DNA of 64,000 bases, from positions 211,849 to 275,848 of the forward strand of contig JAPOVV010000105.1 of assembly GCA_026707945.1 (NCBI GenBank), in the 5' to 3' direction. Within the stretch, counting starts at the first letter, position 1; every line of letters starts with the position of its first letter. Under the pieces are notes generated by a model. It was not told the origin of the DNA. It saw only the letters and a list, made by a program, of their open reading frames with translations, and made no database searches. Positions 63,731-64,000 of the stretch are shown here, one piece after another. The translations under genes were made by a program, and so were the position numbers. The DNA is from Gammaproteobacteria bacterium. GTDB lineage: Bacteria > Pseudomonadota > Gammaproteobacteria > Pseudomonadales > Azotimanducaceae.

Positions 63731-64000
63731 GCGAAAAACCCTCAATCGCCACGATTTAATTTCGCAATCTGAAATGTCAGGATGCGTCGCACGTTTCTAA
63801 TTCTGTATGTAATCGCCCAAAAAGATGAGTTACAGGGCTATCTGGAAAAGAATGGCCAATCTGAGTCACGGAAAACAATTCAGTGGCTCCAGCCTAGATG
63901 GTACTAACGTCACGCCCAGGACAAACGCGTGCCGACCTCTAACAGTGAGGTGTACCGAGTTTCGTCCACACTTTTTGATTACAGTGTGATCGATAATTTT
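63731..64000. other. End of window, no gene seen
   Basis: The last 270 bases probably include the terminal repeat of the third IS1595 element, which could not be delimited, and then unassigned sequence. No gene or RNA was recognised. Confidence 0.35.

Noticed and set aside
63257..63772. 171-residue plus-strand frame at the right end
   Set aside because: It is antisense to the third IS1595 transposase, whose motifs are clear on the minus strand.

Overview
This window looks like chromosome from an uncultured gammaproteobacterium. The evidence is gene order: gyrA divergent from ubiG with yciK; gyrA-pheA-hisC-tyrA-cmk on one strand; hom-recJ-prfB-lysS on one strand; and trpS-scpA-scpB-rluB. ubiG (aerobic ubiquinone pathway), a bifunctional P-protein PheA and an RF2 gene with the canonical +1 frameshift site fit that group. 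Base composition is roughly balanced in the core and visibly AT-richer near 57.8-59.8 kb. No rRNA or tRNA gene was recognised, including no selC.

Layout. 0-2.4 kb: bioA, then a Xre/MbcA-type antitoxin and RES-domain toxin. 2.7-10.8 kb (minus): a secreted amidohydrolase, then cmk, tyrA, hisC, pheA and gyrA (transcribed from gyrA toward cmk). The serC, aroA and rpsA genes often found in this cluster are absent. 10.9-14.8 kb: carboxylesterase, ubiG-yciK, rluB. 14.9-24.0 kb (minus): hom, recJ, prfB, lysS, ung, trpS, scpA, scpB, rluB as a nearly continuous run. 24.3-28.9 kb: gltA, a TusC/TusB-like pair, a GFA-family protein, a capsule-synthesis-like protein and a 3-hydroxyisobutyrate dehydrogenase-type enzyme.

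29.0-33.7 kb: an intact TnpB (RNA-guided nuclease) gene whose 3' side is a chain of five hairpins, a likely omega-RNA, followed by selA-selB for selenocysteine incorporation. 33.7-35.5 kb is gene-poor: a transposase scrap, a 55-residue membrane peptide and a small outer-membrane-type protein. 35.5-52.2 kb is a metabolic and housekeeping stretch: prfC, pepN, two Gfo/Idh oxidoreductases, an ACAD10-like phosphotransferase, apaG, a class III aminotransferase, a Nudix hydrolase, a TauD-type dioxygenase, a dimeric dUTPase, two paired acyl-CoA dehydrogenases and lon.

52.2-64 kb is accessory. It holds a Fic-fold regulator lacking the catalytic histidine, co-directional with an uncharacterised protein; a small beta-rich protein; a GST and a VOC protein; then an island. 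The island centres on a tightly overlapping three-gene operon of unknown function (58010-59743), AT-rich and bracketed by two directly repeated, decayed half-copies of an IS1595-type element. It continues with a run of small minus-strand genes carrying a 24-bp repeat at their ends, a frame-broken membrane/coiled-coil gene and a third IS1595 copy killed by four in-frame stop codons. The three-gene operon is the best candidate here for an undescribed system; I do not recognise its function.
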